DNA from: Actinospineispora eucalypti
Lineage (GTDB): Bacteria > Actinomycetota > Actinomycetes > Mycobacteriales > Pseudonocardiaceae
Length of the DNA stretch: 64,000 bases
Assembly: GCA_014208095.1 (NCBI GenBank)
Contig: JACHMT010000004.1
Span: forward strand, 1,116,001-1,180,000
Reading direction: 5' to 3'
Program-made: the position numbers and the translations under genes
Shown: positions 1-7,333 of the stretch, piece after piece
Layout: every line of letters starts with the position of its first letter
Numbering within the stretch: position 1 is the first letter of the stretch
The notes under the pieces: model-generated
What the model saw: the letters and a program-made list of their open reading frames with translations, nothing else
Told to the model about the DNA's origin: nothing
Databases searched by the model: none

Positions 1-738
1 GACGGCACGGTGCACGCAACCGCGTGGGGACCGGGTGCCCAGATCATGCTGGACGGCCTGCCGGCGTTGCTCGGCGCGCACGACGACGACTCGGGGTTCG
101 TCGCGCATCACCCGCTGGTCGCCGAGGCGCGGCGGCGGATGCCCGGGTTGCGGCTGGGCACCAGTGGACGGGTGTGGGATGTGTTGCTGCCCGCGGTGCT
201 GGAGCAGAAGGTCACCGGGGTGGAGGCGCGGCGCTCGTTCCGCGAGCTGTGCCGGCGCTTCGGCACGCCCGCACCGGGGCCGGCGGGGGAGATGGGCCTG
301 CGCGTGCCGCCCACCCCGGACGCGGTGCGGGCAATCCCGGACTGGGAGTGGCACCGCGCGGGCGTGGACTCCGCCCGCCGCCGGGCGCTGCTGGCCGCGG
401 CGGCCGTTGCGCACCGGTTGGAGCGCGCGGTCACGCTGGGCGGTTCGGGCGGCCGCGAGCTTCTGCGCCGGGTGCCGGGGATCGGTGTGTGGACGGCTGC
501 CGAGGTGGCGCAGCGGGCTTGGGGGGACCCGGACGCGGTCAGCGTCGGCGACTTCCACATCCCGTCGGTGGTCGGCTGGGCGCTGGTCGGCCGGCCGCTG
601 GACGATGCCGGCATGCTCGCCGTGCTGGCCCCATACGCGCCACAGCGCCAGCGAGCGGTCCGCTACGTCGAGGCGTCCGGGTTCTCCCGCCCTCGCTTCG
701 GCCCCCGCTACGCCGCCAAGGACTACCGCGCAATCTGA
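1..738 (+). CDS. DNA-3-methyladenine glycosylase, AlkA-like (5'-truncated by window edge)
   Basis: Probable base-excision repair glycosylase of the HhH-GPD (AlkA) superfamily, which removes alkylated bases from DNA. The frame is open to the left edge, so the N-terminus lies outside the window; a GTG at 10 is only the first internal candidate. Numbered from it, the helix-hairpin-helix (VPGIGVWTA) is near residues 153-161 and the catalytic Asp, in SVGDFHIP, is near residue 181. Both elements are intact, and the C-terminus looks complete. About 215 bp of repeat-containing DNA separates it from fbiA, so co-transcription is not obvious. Family assignment is confident; the exact substrate range is not visible from sequence. 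Confidence 0.85.
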   Translation, partial: DGTVHATAWGPGAQIMLDGLPALLGAHDDDSGFVAHHPLVAEARRRMPGLRLGTSGRVWDVLLPAVLEQKVTGVEARRSFRELCRRFGTPAPGPAGEMGLRVPPTPDAVRAIPDWEWHRAGVDSARRRALLAAAAVAHRLERAVTLGGSGGRELLRRVPGIGVWTAAEVAQRAWGDPDAVSVGDFHIPSVVGWALVGRPLDDAGMLAVLAPYAPQRQRAVRYVEASGFSRPRFGPRYAAKDYRAI

Positions 739-770
739 CCCGCACGCCCCTCACCCCGGCGAGTCGGCGT

Positions 771-786
771 ACTCAGCACGCTGAGT
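771..786. terminator. short perfect hairpin after the glycosylase gene
   Basis: ACTCAGCACGCTGAGT is a perfect inverted repeat 33 bp after the glycosylase stop. It has no T-run, so it is at most a factor-assisted or weak terminator. It is the only hairpin between this gene and the repeat cluster before fbiA. Confidence 0.35.
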
Positions 787-820
787 TGACGCTCCCAGCC
801 CACCGAACCAGGCCCGTGCC

Positions 821-932
821 GGGCAAACCGCCGCGCCCCGCCGTACCCAGATCCCCGACTCGCCGTGCGCAAACCGCCGCGCCCCGCCGTACTCATATCC
901 CCGACTCACCGTGCACGAATCCCCGACTCGCG
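821..932 (-). repeat. degenerate cluster of the GAGTCGGGGATC 22-bp repeat (3 units plus a duplicated spacer)
   Basis: Read on the minus strand, three units carrying the core GAGTCGGGGATC or one-base variants lie at 843-864, 889-910 and 911-932. A 22-bp GC-rich stretch at 821-842 recurs almost exactly at 867-888, so the first unit and its flank were duplicated together. The same repeat forms long arrays near 12.3 and 13.6 kb. The cluster ends about 20 bp before the fbiA start, so fbiA regulatory DNA must overlap or follow it. Confidence 0.8.
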
Positions 933-953
933 GGGGACGTAGGGTGGGTTGCC

Positions 954-1937
954 ATGAGGGTTGTGGCGCTCGTGGGTGGCGTCGGCGGTGCGCGGTTCCT
1001 GCTCGGGGTGAAGGCCGCGCTCGGCCTGCCGGGCAACACGGAACACCAGGTCACGGCGTTGGTGAACGTCGGGGACGACGTGTGGCTGCACGGCCTGCGG
1101 ATCTGCCCGGACCTGGACACCTGCATGTACACACTGGGCGGCGGCATCGACCCCGAGCGTGGCTGGGGGCGGGCCGACGAGACGTGGCGGGTCGGCGAGG
1201 AGCTCAAGGCGTACGGCGCCGAGCCGACCTGGTTCGGCCTCGGTGACCGGGACGTGGCGACGCACCTGATCCGGTCCCGGATGCTGCGCGCGGGATACCC
1301 GCTGTCGGCGGTCACCGAGGCGCTGTGTGCGCGCTGGCAGCCCGGGGTGCGGCTGCTGCCGGCCAGCGACGACCGGGTGGAGACCCACGTGGTGGTCGAC
1401 GACCCGGAGAACAACGCGCAACGGGCGATCCACTTCCAGGAGTGGTGGGTGCGTTACCGGGCCGACCCGAAGCCGCACCGGTTCGCCTCGGTCGGGGCGG
1501 AGGAGGCCAAACCGGCCCCCGGCGTGCTGAAGGCGCTGGCGGAGGCGGACGTGGTGCTGCTCGCGCCGTCCAACCCGGTGGTCAGCGTCGGCGCCATCCT
1601 GGCCGTGCCCGGAATCCGCGCGGCGATCCGGACCGGCGGGGCGCCCACGATCGGCGTGTCGCCGATCGTCGGTGACCGCCCGCTGCGCGGCATGGCCGAC
1701 GTCTGCCTGGCCGCGATCGGCGTGGACACCACGGCGGAGGCGGTCGGCCGGCACTACGGCGCGCGCGGCGCCGCGGCCGGGGACGGCCTGCTGGACGGTT
1801 GGCTGATCCACGAGACCGACAGCGCGGTCGTGCCCGGCGTGGCGGTGCGCGCGGTGCCGCTGCTGATGACCGACACCGAGGCCACGGCGAAGATGGTCCG
1901 GCACGCCCTGGAGATCGCCGGGGTGGCCGGTGCCTGA
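954..1937 (+). CDS. fbiA: 2-phospho-L-lactate / phosphoenolpyruvate transferase FbiA (F420 biosynthesis)
   Basis: FbiA joins the three-carbon acid unit, from an activated guanosine diphosphate intermediate (EPPG in actinobacteria), to the deazaflavin Fo, giving (dehydro-)F420-0. The 327-residue product has the glycine-rich N-terminal motif GGVGGARFLLG (about residues 8-18) and the family's conserved NVGDDVWLHGL and PSNPVVSVG stretches, and its length is normal. The ATG at 954 is the only plausible start. TAGGGT at 940-945 could be a -10 element for a nearly leaderless mRNA. fbiB begins 8 nt before the fbiA stop, so the two are translationally coupled. The partner genes fbiC and fbiD are not in the window. 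Confidence 0.95.
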   Translation: MRVVALVGGVGGARFLLGVKAALGLPGNTEHQVTALVNVGDDVWLHGLRICPDLDTCMYTLGGGIDPERGWGRADETWRVGEELKAYGAEPTWFGLGDRDVATHLIRSRMLRAGYPLSAVTEALCARWQPGVRLLPASDDRVETHVVVDDPENNAQRAIHFQEWWVRYRADPKPHRFASVGAEEAKPAPGVLKALAEADVVLLAPSNPVVSVGAILAVPGIRAAIRTGGAPTIGVSPIVGDRPLRGMADVCLAAIGVDTTAEAVGRHYGARGAAAGDGLLDGWLIHETDSAVVPGVAVRAVPLLMTDTEATAKMVRHALEIAGVAGA

Positions 1938-3291
1938 GCACAACGCCGACCACTGCGAAGACCACGCCGTACCCCGGATCGAGCTGCGCGCCGTCCAAGG
2001 ACTGCCCGAGTTCCGGCCCGGTGACGATCTGGCCGGCCCGATCGCGGCGGCCATCGGCGACCTCCGGGACGGCGACGTCGTCGTGGTGACGAGCAAGATC
2101 GTTTCCAAGGTGGAGGGCCGGCTGGTCGCGGTGCCGGAGGACCCCGCCGAGAAGGACGCGCGCCTGCGCGAGCTGGTGGACGAGGAGACCGAGCGGGTGG
2201 TGGCCCGCCGGGGCCGGGTCCTCGTGGTGGCCAACAAGATCGGCCTCGTCCAGGCCAACGCCGGCGTCGACGCGTCCAACGTGCACCGGCACGAGCTGGC
2301 CCTGCTGCCGGTCGACCCGGACGCGAGCGCGGCCCGGCTGCGGGCCGCGCTGTACGAGCGGACGAACAAAACGGTCGCCGTGGTGATCACCGACACGATG
2401 GGCCGGCCGTGGCGGGTGGGACAGACCGACGTGGCGATCGGGTCGGCCGGGTTGCCGGTGCTGCACTCCTATCAGGGCATGGTCGATACCGCTGGGAATG
2501 AACTCAGGGTGACCGAGGTGGCTCTGGTCGACGAGGTCGCGGCGGCCGCCGATCTGGTCAAGGGCAAGCTCGGTGGCGTCCCGGTGGCGGTGGTGCGCGG
2601 ACTCACCGCCAAGGAGGACGGGTCGACAGTCGCCAACCTGGTCCGCAACCCGGCCGATGACATGTTTCGCCTGGGTACCGACGATGCGCTGGCCCAGGGC
2701 CGGCGGGAAGCGGTGCCGGCCCGCCGGTCGGTGCGCGCGTTCAGCGGCGAAGCCGTGGACCCCAAGGCGATCCGGCGCGCGGTGGCCGCCGCGCTCACCG
2801 CGCCGGCGCCGCACCACACCCGGCCGTTCCGGTTCGGCTGGCCGCGCGATCCCCGCAAGCGCACCGAGCTGCTGGACGCGATGGCCGACCGCTGGCGCCG
2901 TGACCTGGCCTCCGACGGTCGCGGCAAGGACGAGATCGACCGCCGCGTGGCCAAGGGCGACATCCTGCGAAAGGCCCCTGAGCTGCTGATTCCGTTCCTG
3001 GTGGCGGACGGCGCGCAGCCCTACCCGGACGCCGCCCGCACGGAAGCCGAGGACACCATGTTCACCGTGGCGGGCGGCGCGGCGGTGCAGGGCCTGTTGG
3101 TCGCGCTCGCGGCGGAGGGGCTCGGATCGTGCTGGGTGGGGTCGACCATCTTCGCCGCCGCCGAGGTGCACGAGGTGCTGGGCGTGCCTACCGGATGGCG
3201 CCCGCTGGGCGCGGTGGCGGTGGGACATCCGGCCGAGCTGCCTCAATCGAGGGAGTTGCCCGACCCTACGGCGGCACTACTCGAGTGGTGA
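1930..3291 (+). CDS. fbiB: Bifunctional F420:gamma-glutamyl ligase / FMN-dependent dehydro-F420-0 reductase FbiB
   Basis: The 453-residue two-domain protein completes F420. Residues ~10-245 form the CofE-like ligase that adds the gamma-linked glutamate tail (conserved VVVTSKIVSKVEGR and VVITDTMGRPWR). Residues ~250-453 are a nitroreductase-fold FMN domain that in mycobacteria reduces dehydro-F420-0 (PARRSVRAFSG, VQGLLVALAAEGLGSCW). It starts at GTG 1930, overlapping the end of fbiA. Its length matches mycobacterial FbiB (about 450). The 150 bp after it, before the convergent M50 protease gene, is comparatively AT-rich and holds no clear hairpin. Confidence 0.95.
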   Translation: MPEHNADHCEDHAVPRIELRAVQGLPEFRPGDDLAGPIAAAIGDLRDGDVVVVTSKIVSKVEGRLVAVPEDPAEKDARLRELVDEETERVVARRGRVLVVANKIGLVQANAGVDASNVHRHELALLPVDPDASAARLRAALYERTNKTVAVVITDTMGRPWRVGQTDVAIGSAGLPVLHSYQGMVDTAGNELRVTEVALVDEVAAAADLVKGKLGGVPVAVVRGLTAKEDGSTVANLVRNPADDMFRLGTDDALAQGRREAVPARRSVRAFSGEAVDPKAIRRAVAAALTAPAPHHTRPFRFGWPRDPRKRTELLDAMADRWRRDLASDGRGKDEIDRRVAKGDILRKAPELLIPFLVADGAQPYPDAARTEAEDTMFTVAGGAAVQGLLVALAAEGLGSCWVGSTIFAAAEVHEVLGVPTGWRPLGAVAVGHPAELPQSRELPDPTAALLEW

Positions 3292-3441
3292 TCGACTCGA
3301 TCCGTAACCGTGATCGACAACGCGCGGTAACCCCGTCAAGGGTATAACGGCACCTGCGTTTCCGTCCTTTATGTGAAATGTAGGTAGAAATACGCAGTTG
3401 TCTCGTTCTCATTTCAAACGATCAACTTGAGGGTGAGACTT

Positions 3442-4218
3442 TTAGGACAGCCAGGTGGTGAACTCAGAGTAGCCGTGCAGCGCCAGCCTGAGGTCGCCGC
3501 CGAGCGCCCCGAAGCCTCCGGCGCCGGCCGCGAACAACAGGTTTCGGAGCGGAGCGAGCGCCAGCAGGAGGGCGAAGAAGGCCAGCGGCGCCCACGGCCG
3601 GACCTTGTCCGCCAGCTCCCGGCTGCGTGCCGACAGGTAGGGCTCGATGACGCCGAATCCGTCCAGTCCGGGCACCGGCAGGATGTTCAGCACGAAGGCC
3701 ATCACTTGGATCATGGCGAGGCAGGCGAGCGCCGGCAGCAGTAGCCCGGAGGCCTCCAGTGAGCCGATCGTCACGATCAGCACAACCCCGAGCAGCAAAT
3801 TGATCAAGGGTCCTGCCAGGGAAACCATGCTCCGGGCGAACCGCGACCGGATCGCCCAGTCGTTGATCCACACCGCTCCGCCGGGCAGCGGCACGAAGCC
3901 GATCAAGAGAAAGATCACCGGCAGCACGAAGGACAGCATCGGGTTGAGGTAGCGGCGGATGTCCAGGGTGAGGTACCCCCGGTTCTGCACCGAGGTGTCG
4001 CCGCCCCGGAAGGCCACGAACGCGTGTCCGAACTCGTGCAGGCACAGTGAGACCGCCCACCCGCCGAGCACCACCAGCATCACCCCGAGGGTGGCCAGCG
4101 GGCCGTCGCCCCGGGCGCAGAGCGCCCCACCACCCACCGTGATCGCGATGAGGAGGAGAAAGATGGGGCTCACCGGAGCGTGCCTACGAAGCCTGCTGGA
4201 TGATCCGAGCACCCCCAC
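3442..4218 (-). CDS. Site-2-protease family (M50) integral membrane metalloprotease
   Basis: Predicted intramembrane zinc metalloprotease of the M50 family, whose members cut membrane-bound substrates such as anti-sigma factors. The 258-residue protein has about six hydrophobic segments. The zinc motif HEFGH is at residues 61-65 inside a membrane segment, and the third-ligand motif NILPVPGLDG is near residue 185, so the active site looks complete. There is no PDZ domain and no neighbouring sigma/anti-sigma pair, so the substrate is unknown. It converges with fbiB and diverges from whiB2. Confidence 0.85.
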   Translation of the reverse strand: MGVLGSSSRLRRHAPVSPIFLLLIAITVGGGALCARGDGPLATLGVMLVVLGGWAVSLCLHEFGHAFVAFRGGDTSVQNRGYLTLDIRRYLNPMLSFVLPVIFLLIGFVPLPGGAVWINDWAIRSRFARSMVSLAGPLINLLLGVVLIVTIGSLEASGLLLPALACLAMIQVMAFVLNILPVPGLDGFGVIEPYLSARSRELADKVRPWAPLAFFALLLALAPLRNLLFAAGAGGFGALGGDLRLALHGYSEFTTWLS

Positions 4219-4295
4219 AGTCTGCCGATAGTGCCATCAACCGGGCGAATTGCCCTCCGAATTCGGCGCCGTCGGCTTGACCTATTAGAATCCCC

Positions 4296-4313
4296 CCGGT
4301 GTAATCACACCGG
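4296..4313. promoter_or_regulatory. perfect inverted repeat in the whiB2 promoter region
   Basis: CCGGTGTAATCACACCGG has perfect 7-bp arms and a 4-bp spacer. TAGAAT at 4286-4291 immediately upstream would serve as a -10 element, putting a transcript start at or inside the palindrome and leaving a leader of about 100 nt before whiB2. The regulator is unknown. Confidence 0.5.
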
Positions 4314-4406
4314 TGTCATTCGACGGCCGCGCTGAACCCGGCTGAACGGTCCGGTGGCGGGGGATTCACGGACGGAAGAAGGCTCCAGGGGGAGGAGCGA
4401 CGTGAG

Positions 4407-4772
4407 ATGACTGATGCGGAAGATGGGCAGGTGAATGTGATCGTCGGGGCGGCAGGCCGTAGCGAGCAGGATGACGGGGGCGGCTCCGGGCGAACCGACT
4501 CGTGGTCGACGTTGGAGGCGTTCGACGCACTGGAGACTCTCGGCGAGGACGAGGCGCCGGAGTGGCAGGACCGGGCGTTGTGTGCGGAGACGGATCCGGA
4601 GGCGTTCTTCCCGGAGAAGGGTGGCTCGACCCGGGAGGCGAAGCGGATCTGCAGCGGTTGCGAGGTGCGCTCGGAGTGCCTGGAGTACGCGCTGGCGAAC
4701 GATGAGCGCTTCGGCATCTGGGGTGGTCTGTCCGAACGGGAGAGGCGCAAGCTGAAGAAACGAGCCGTCTGA
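4407..4772 (+). CDS. whiB2: WhiB-family Fe-S transcription factor, WhiB2/WhmD type
   Basis: WhiB proteins carry an O2/NO-sensitive [4Fe-4S] cluster and bind the primary sigma factor; WhmD/WhiB2 acts in cell division and septation. The 121-residue product has the four ligands C59, C82, C85 and C91 (C-x22-C-x2-C-x5-C), the G[I/V]WGG turn at residues 103-107 and a basic C-terminus (ERRKLKK). The start at ATG 4407 follows GGAGGAG at about 4391. The subtype is inferred from C-terminal similarity and from context, since whiB2 sits beside fbiA, an Rv3259-like gene and a DUF3499 gene in mycobacteria. A strong hairpin follows the stop codon. Confidence 0.92.
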   Translation: MTDAEDGQVNVIVGAAGRSEQDDGGGSGRTDSWSTLEAFDALETLGEDEAPEWQDRALCAETDPEAFFPEKGGSTREAKRICSGCEVRSECLEYALANDERFGIWGGLSERERRKLKKRAV

Positions 4773-4775
4773 GTG

Positions 4776-4813
4776 GTTCTCGAGCGGCGGCCCGGCAGAC
4801 GCCGCTCGAGAAC
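4776..4813. terminator. bidirectional hairpin terminator between whiB2 and the zincin-like gene
   Basis: A perfect 14-bp stem (GTTCTCGAGCGGCG at 4776-4789, its complement at 4800-4813) with a 10-nt loop starts 3 bp after the whiB2 stop, between convergent genes. There is no T-tract, as is common in actinobacteria. Confidence 0.75.
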
Positions 4814-4852
4814 GGTTCAGCCGGGGCAGGTCCTACCTCGAGGGGCGGCAGG

Positions 4853-5335
4853 CTATGGCTTGTCGCCGCCCTCCAACGAGCCTGGCTCCACGCCCAGGTA
4901 ACACGCGATCTGCTCGATGAGCACCTCGTGCAGCAGGTCGACCAGGTCTATGCCGTCTCGCGAGCGCGCCTCCAGGGGGCGCCGGTAGAGCACGATGCGC
5001 GCCCGGGTGGGCAGGCCCCGCCGGTCCACGCCGGCCGGTACCAGCTGCGCCAGCGGCACCCCGAAATCTTCGACCACCTCCGGCGGCCAACTGGCCGCGT
5101 CCGGATCGGTGTGTTCGATCTCCGGCACCAGGTCCACCGCGAGGTCCAGCTCGGTGAGCTCGCTGCCCCAGCGCGCCTCGATCGGTTCCAGCGCCTCCAG
5201 CACCAGGTCATCGAACCGCTGCGCCCGGTTCTTGAACACCGGCGCGGTGACCGGGTAGCGCAGGCCGCGCAGGCCACGCCCGCGGCGATCCCGATGCGAC
5301 GGGTGGCTCTTCGGCCCCCTCCGTACAGACCTCAC
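4853..5335 (-). CDS. Metallopeptidase-like (zincin-fold) family protein, Rv3259-type
   Basis: This is the 160-residue member of the small metallopeptidase-like family found beside whiB2 in many actinobacteria. The C-terminal helix that holds HExxH in catalytic relatives reads HEVLIEQIACYLG at residues 136-148: the first His and Glu remain but the second His is absent, so a normal zinc site cannot form. The N-terminus (residues 1-35) is basic and probably disordered. Conservation of the neighbourhood suggests a cellular role that does not need peptidase activity. It is convergent with whiB2 and divergent from the DUF3499 gene. Confidence 0.75.
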   Translation of the reverse strand: MRSVRRGPKSHPSHRDRRGRGLRGLRYPVTAPVFKNRAQRFDDLVLEALEPIEARWGSELTELDLAVDLVPEIEHTDPDAASWPPEVVEDFGVPLAQLVPAGVDRRGLPTRARIVLYRRPLEARSRDGIDLVDLLHEVLIEQIACYLGVEPGSLEGGDKP

Positions 5336-5393
5336 GCGGTGAGGGTACGCGTCGCTGCGGGGCCCGGTGTGTGACAGGAGATAAGGTCACCCG

Positions 5394-5732
5394 GTGCGGA
5401 GTGTGCGGAGCTGTTCACGGAGCGGTTGCACCGAGCACGCGGTGGCGACACTGACCTATGTCTATGCCGAGTCCACCGCGGTGGTCGGGCCGCTCGCGAC
5501 CCAACACGAGCCGCACTCGTACGACCTGTGTGCCGCGCATGCCAGCCGGCTCACCGTGCCGCGCGGGTGGGACGTGGTGCGTTACGAGGGGGAGTTACCG
5601 GCGGTGCCGCCGGACGAGCTGACCGCCCTGGCCGAGGCGGTCCGGGAGGCCGGTCGTGCGGTGCACGGCGACCCGACCCCGGTGGCCGGCGGCCCCCGCC
5701 ACCTGCGGGTGCTCCGGAGCCACGAGGACTAG
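5394..5732 (+). CDS. DUF3499 family protein (Rv3258c-type), probable zinc-binding
   Basis: A conserved actinobacterial protein of unknown function, 112 residues, starting at GTG 5394. C7 and C12 (CSRSGC) with C46 and H49 (CAAH) form a likely zinc-ribbon-like site. In mycobacteria the homologue lies between the Rv3259-type gene and manB; here a TetR/hydrolase pair intervenes. The stop codon TAG at 5730-5732 is part of the repeat element beginning at 5728 (ACTAGCGCC), so the last residues may have been set by the repeat insertion. Confidence 0.85.
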   Translation: MRSVRSCSRSGCTEHAVATLTYVYAESTAVVGPLATQHEPHSYDLCAAHASRLTVPRGWDVVRYEGELPAVPPDELTALAEAVREAGRAVHGDPTPVAGGPRHLRVLRSHED

Positions 5733-5823
5733 CGCCGAAGGCGCTGGCCGAGCGCGCGCCCAGTTAGGCGCGTGCGGGAATGACTAGCGCCGAAGGCGCC
5801 GGCCGAGCGCGAGCCCGGCTTAC
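5728..5823. repeat. double-hairpin dispersed repeat, two tandem copies (one full, one partial)
   Basis: Copy 1 (5728-5779) has two stem-loops, GCGCC-GAA-GGCGC and CGCGCC-CAGTTA-GGCGCG. Copy 2 (5783-5823) repeats the first half with ACTAGCGCCGAAGGCGCC. A full copy in the opposite orientation is at 36845-36896 and a partial one at 43092-43125. Here the pair fills the whole space between convergent genes and contributes both stop codons (TAG at 5730, TAA at 5820-5822 on the minus strand). It may act as a bidirectional terminator. Confidence 0.75.
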
Positions 5824-6404
5824 GCTCCCAGCCCGCTCAGCAGGCTGAGCAGCGCGGGCTCCACTTCGGTGCGGGCGTGGGCCGGGTCGTCGGCGTGCGC
5901 GATCAGCTGGGCGGCCTCGCCGAGCGCGGCCAGCACCAGGTGGGCCAGCGGGCGGGGGTCTTGGCGGCGCAGTGCGCCGGAGGCCATCGCCGCCTCGAGC
6001 GCGGCCATGATCAGGCCCAGGCCGTACTGCTCGTCGATCTCCCGCCAGCGCCGCCAGCCGAGCACGGTCGGCGCGTCCAGCAGGGCGATGCGCAGCAGGG
6101 CCGGTTCGGTGCACGCGTCCAGGAACGCCCGCATGCCGACGACCAGCGGGTCGGCGTCGCCGCGCGCCTCGGCCATCCGCCGTCCGATCGCGGCGACCAG
6201 TTGCTCCTCCTGTCGCTCGTGCACGGCCTCGAAAAGGGCGCGCTTGTCCGCGAAGTGGTGGTAGAGCGCGCCCCGGGTGAGCCCGGCCGCGCGCACCACG
6301 TCCTCGGTGCCCACGCCCGCGTACCCGTGCTCGGCGAACAGCCCGGCGGCGGCGTCGATCAGCTGTGTGCGGGTCGCCTCGGCCCGCTCTTCCCGAATAG
6401 ACAT
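5820..6404 (-). CDS. TetR-family transcriptional regulator
   Basis: A 194-residue repressor-type protein with a TetR N-terminal HTH (RTQLIDAAAGLFAEHGYAGV, then RAAGLTRGALYHHFADK) and a ligand-binding C-terminal domain. Start ATG 6404 lies inside the perfect palindrome ACATACAAGCTGTATGT and has no Shine-Dalgarno sequence, so a leaderless, autoregulated mRNA is likely (possible -10 TAACAT about 9 nt upstream). It is divergent from the alpha/beta hydrolase, with a second imperfect operator in front of that gene, so it probably represses both. The ligand is unknown. Confidence 0.88.
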   Translation of the reverse strand: MSIREERAEATRTQLIDAAAGLFAEHGYAGVGTEDVVRAAGLTRGALYHHFADKRALFEAVHERQEEQLVAAIGRRMAEARGDADPLVVGMRAFLDACTEPALLRIALLDAPTVLGWRRWREIDEQYGLGLIMAALEAAMASGALRRQDPRPLAHLVLAALGEAAQLIAHADDPAHARTEVEPALLSLLSGLGA

Positions 6405-6417
6405 ACAAGCTGTATGT
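6401..6417. promoter_or_regulatory. TetR operator 1 (overlaps tetR start codon)
   Basis: ACATACAAGCTGTATGT has perfect 7-bp arms and a 3-bp centre. It covers the ATG of the tetR gene (6402-6404), the expected layout for tight autorepression. Confidence 0.7.
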
Positions 6418-6435
6418 TAGCGTAGAAACTTCAGA

Positions 6436-6450
6436 TACAGACTGTTTGTA
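6436..6450. promoter_or_regulatory. TetR operator 2, upstream of the hydrolase
   Basis: TACAGACTGTTTGTA is an imperfect palindrome (one mismatched pair) sharing TACA/TGTA ends with operator 1, 17 bp before the hydrolase start. Its position would block initiation of the hydrolase transcript. Confidence 0.5.
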
Positions 6451-6466
6451 CGAAAGGGGCGGGCGG

Positions 6467-7324
6467 ATGGAGACGGTCGAGCTGGGCCAGGGCCGGCTGC
6501 ACTACACGGACACCGGTGGCTCCGGGCCGGTGGTGGTGCTGGTGCACGGGCTGCTGGTGAACGGGTCGCTGTGGCGCGACGTGGTGCCCGCACTGGCCGC
6601 GACCGGCGCGCGCGTGGTCGTCCCCGCGCTGCCGCTGGGCTCGCATCCCGAGGCGATGCGCCCGGACGCGGACCTCACCCCGCCCGGCATCGGCCGGCTG
6701 ATCTCCGACTTCATCGCCGCGCTGGACCTGCGCGAGGTCACCCTGGTCGGCAACGACACCGGCGGCGCGATGTGCCAGGTGGCGGCGACCAAGCACGGCG
6801 AGCGGCTGGCCCGGCTGGTGCTCACCAACTGCGACACCCACGACAACTTCCTGCCGCCGGCGTTCCGCCCGATGCAGTGGATCGCGCACGTGCCCGGCGC
6901 GGTGCGGGTGCTCAGCCAGGTGTTCCGCTGGCCGTCGGTGCTCGCCTCGCCGCTCGGCTTCGGCCTGCTGGCCCAGCGGAAGCTGGACCACGAGCGGCTG
7001 AGGGACTGGGCCGGACCGGTGCTCGCCGATGCCGGCGCGCGCCGCGACCTCGGCAAGGTGCTGCGGGGCATCCACACCCGGTACACGCTGGCCGCGGCCG
7101 AGGAGCTGCGGCGGTTCGGCCGGCCCATCCTGCTCGCCTGGGGCGACGCCGACCGGTTCTTCCCCATCAGCTACGCCGAACGGCTGGCCGCCGAATGGCC
7201 GGACGCGCGGCTGGTCCGGGTGCCGGGCGCGGGCGCCTTCGTACCCGTCGACCAGCCGGACCAGCTGGCTCGGCTGATCGCCGAGTTCATCGGCCAGCCG
7301 TCGAGCCGGGCCGCCAACATATAG
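6467..7324 (+). CDS. Alpha/beta hydrolase, Asp-nucleophile type, lacking the catalytic His
   Basis: A 285-residue alpha/beta-fold protein. The nucleophile elbow is GNDTGG with Asp97, as in haloalkane dehalogenases and epoxide hydrolases rather than Ser esterases; a second acid lies in WGDADRF (D227/D229). The position normally held by the catalytic His reads GAGAF (Ala257), so the standard two-step mechanism would be stopped or altered. ATG 6467 follows GAAAGGGG and is preferred over an upstream in-frame TTG at 6446 that falls inside operator 2. It is probably controlled by the divergent TetR protein. The substrate is unknown. Confidence 0.85.
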   Translation: METVELGQGRLHYTDTGGSGPVVVLVHGLLVNGSLWRDVVPALAATGARVVVPALPLGSHPEAMRPDADLTPPGIGRLISDFIAALDLREVTLVGNDTGGAMCQVAATKHGERLARLVLTNCDTHDNFLPPAFRPMQWIAHVPGAVRVLSQVFRWPSVLASPLGFGLLAQRKLDHERLRDWAGPVLADAGARRDLGKVLRGIHTRYTLAAAEELRRFGRPILLAWGDADRFFPISYAERLAAEWPDARLVRVPGAGAFVPVDQPDQLARLIAEFIGQPSSRAANI

Positions 7325-7333
7325 GCTCTCCTG

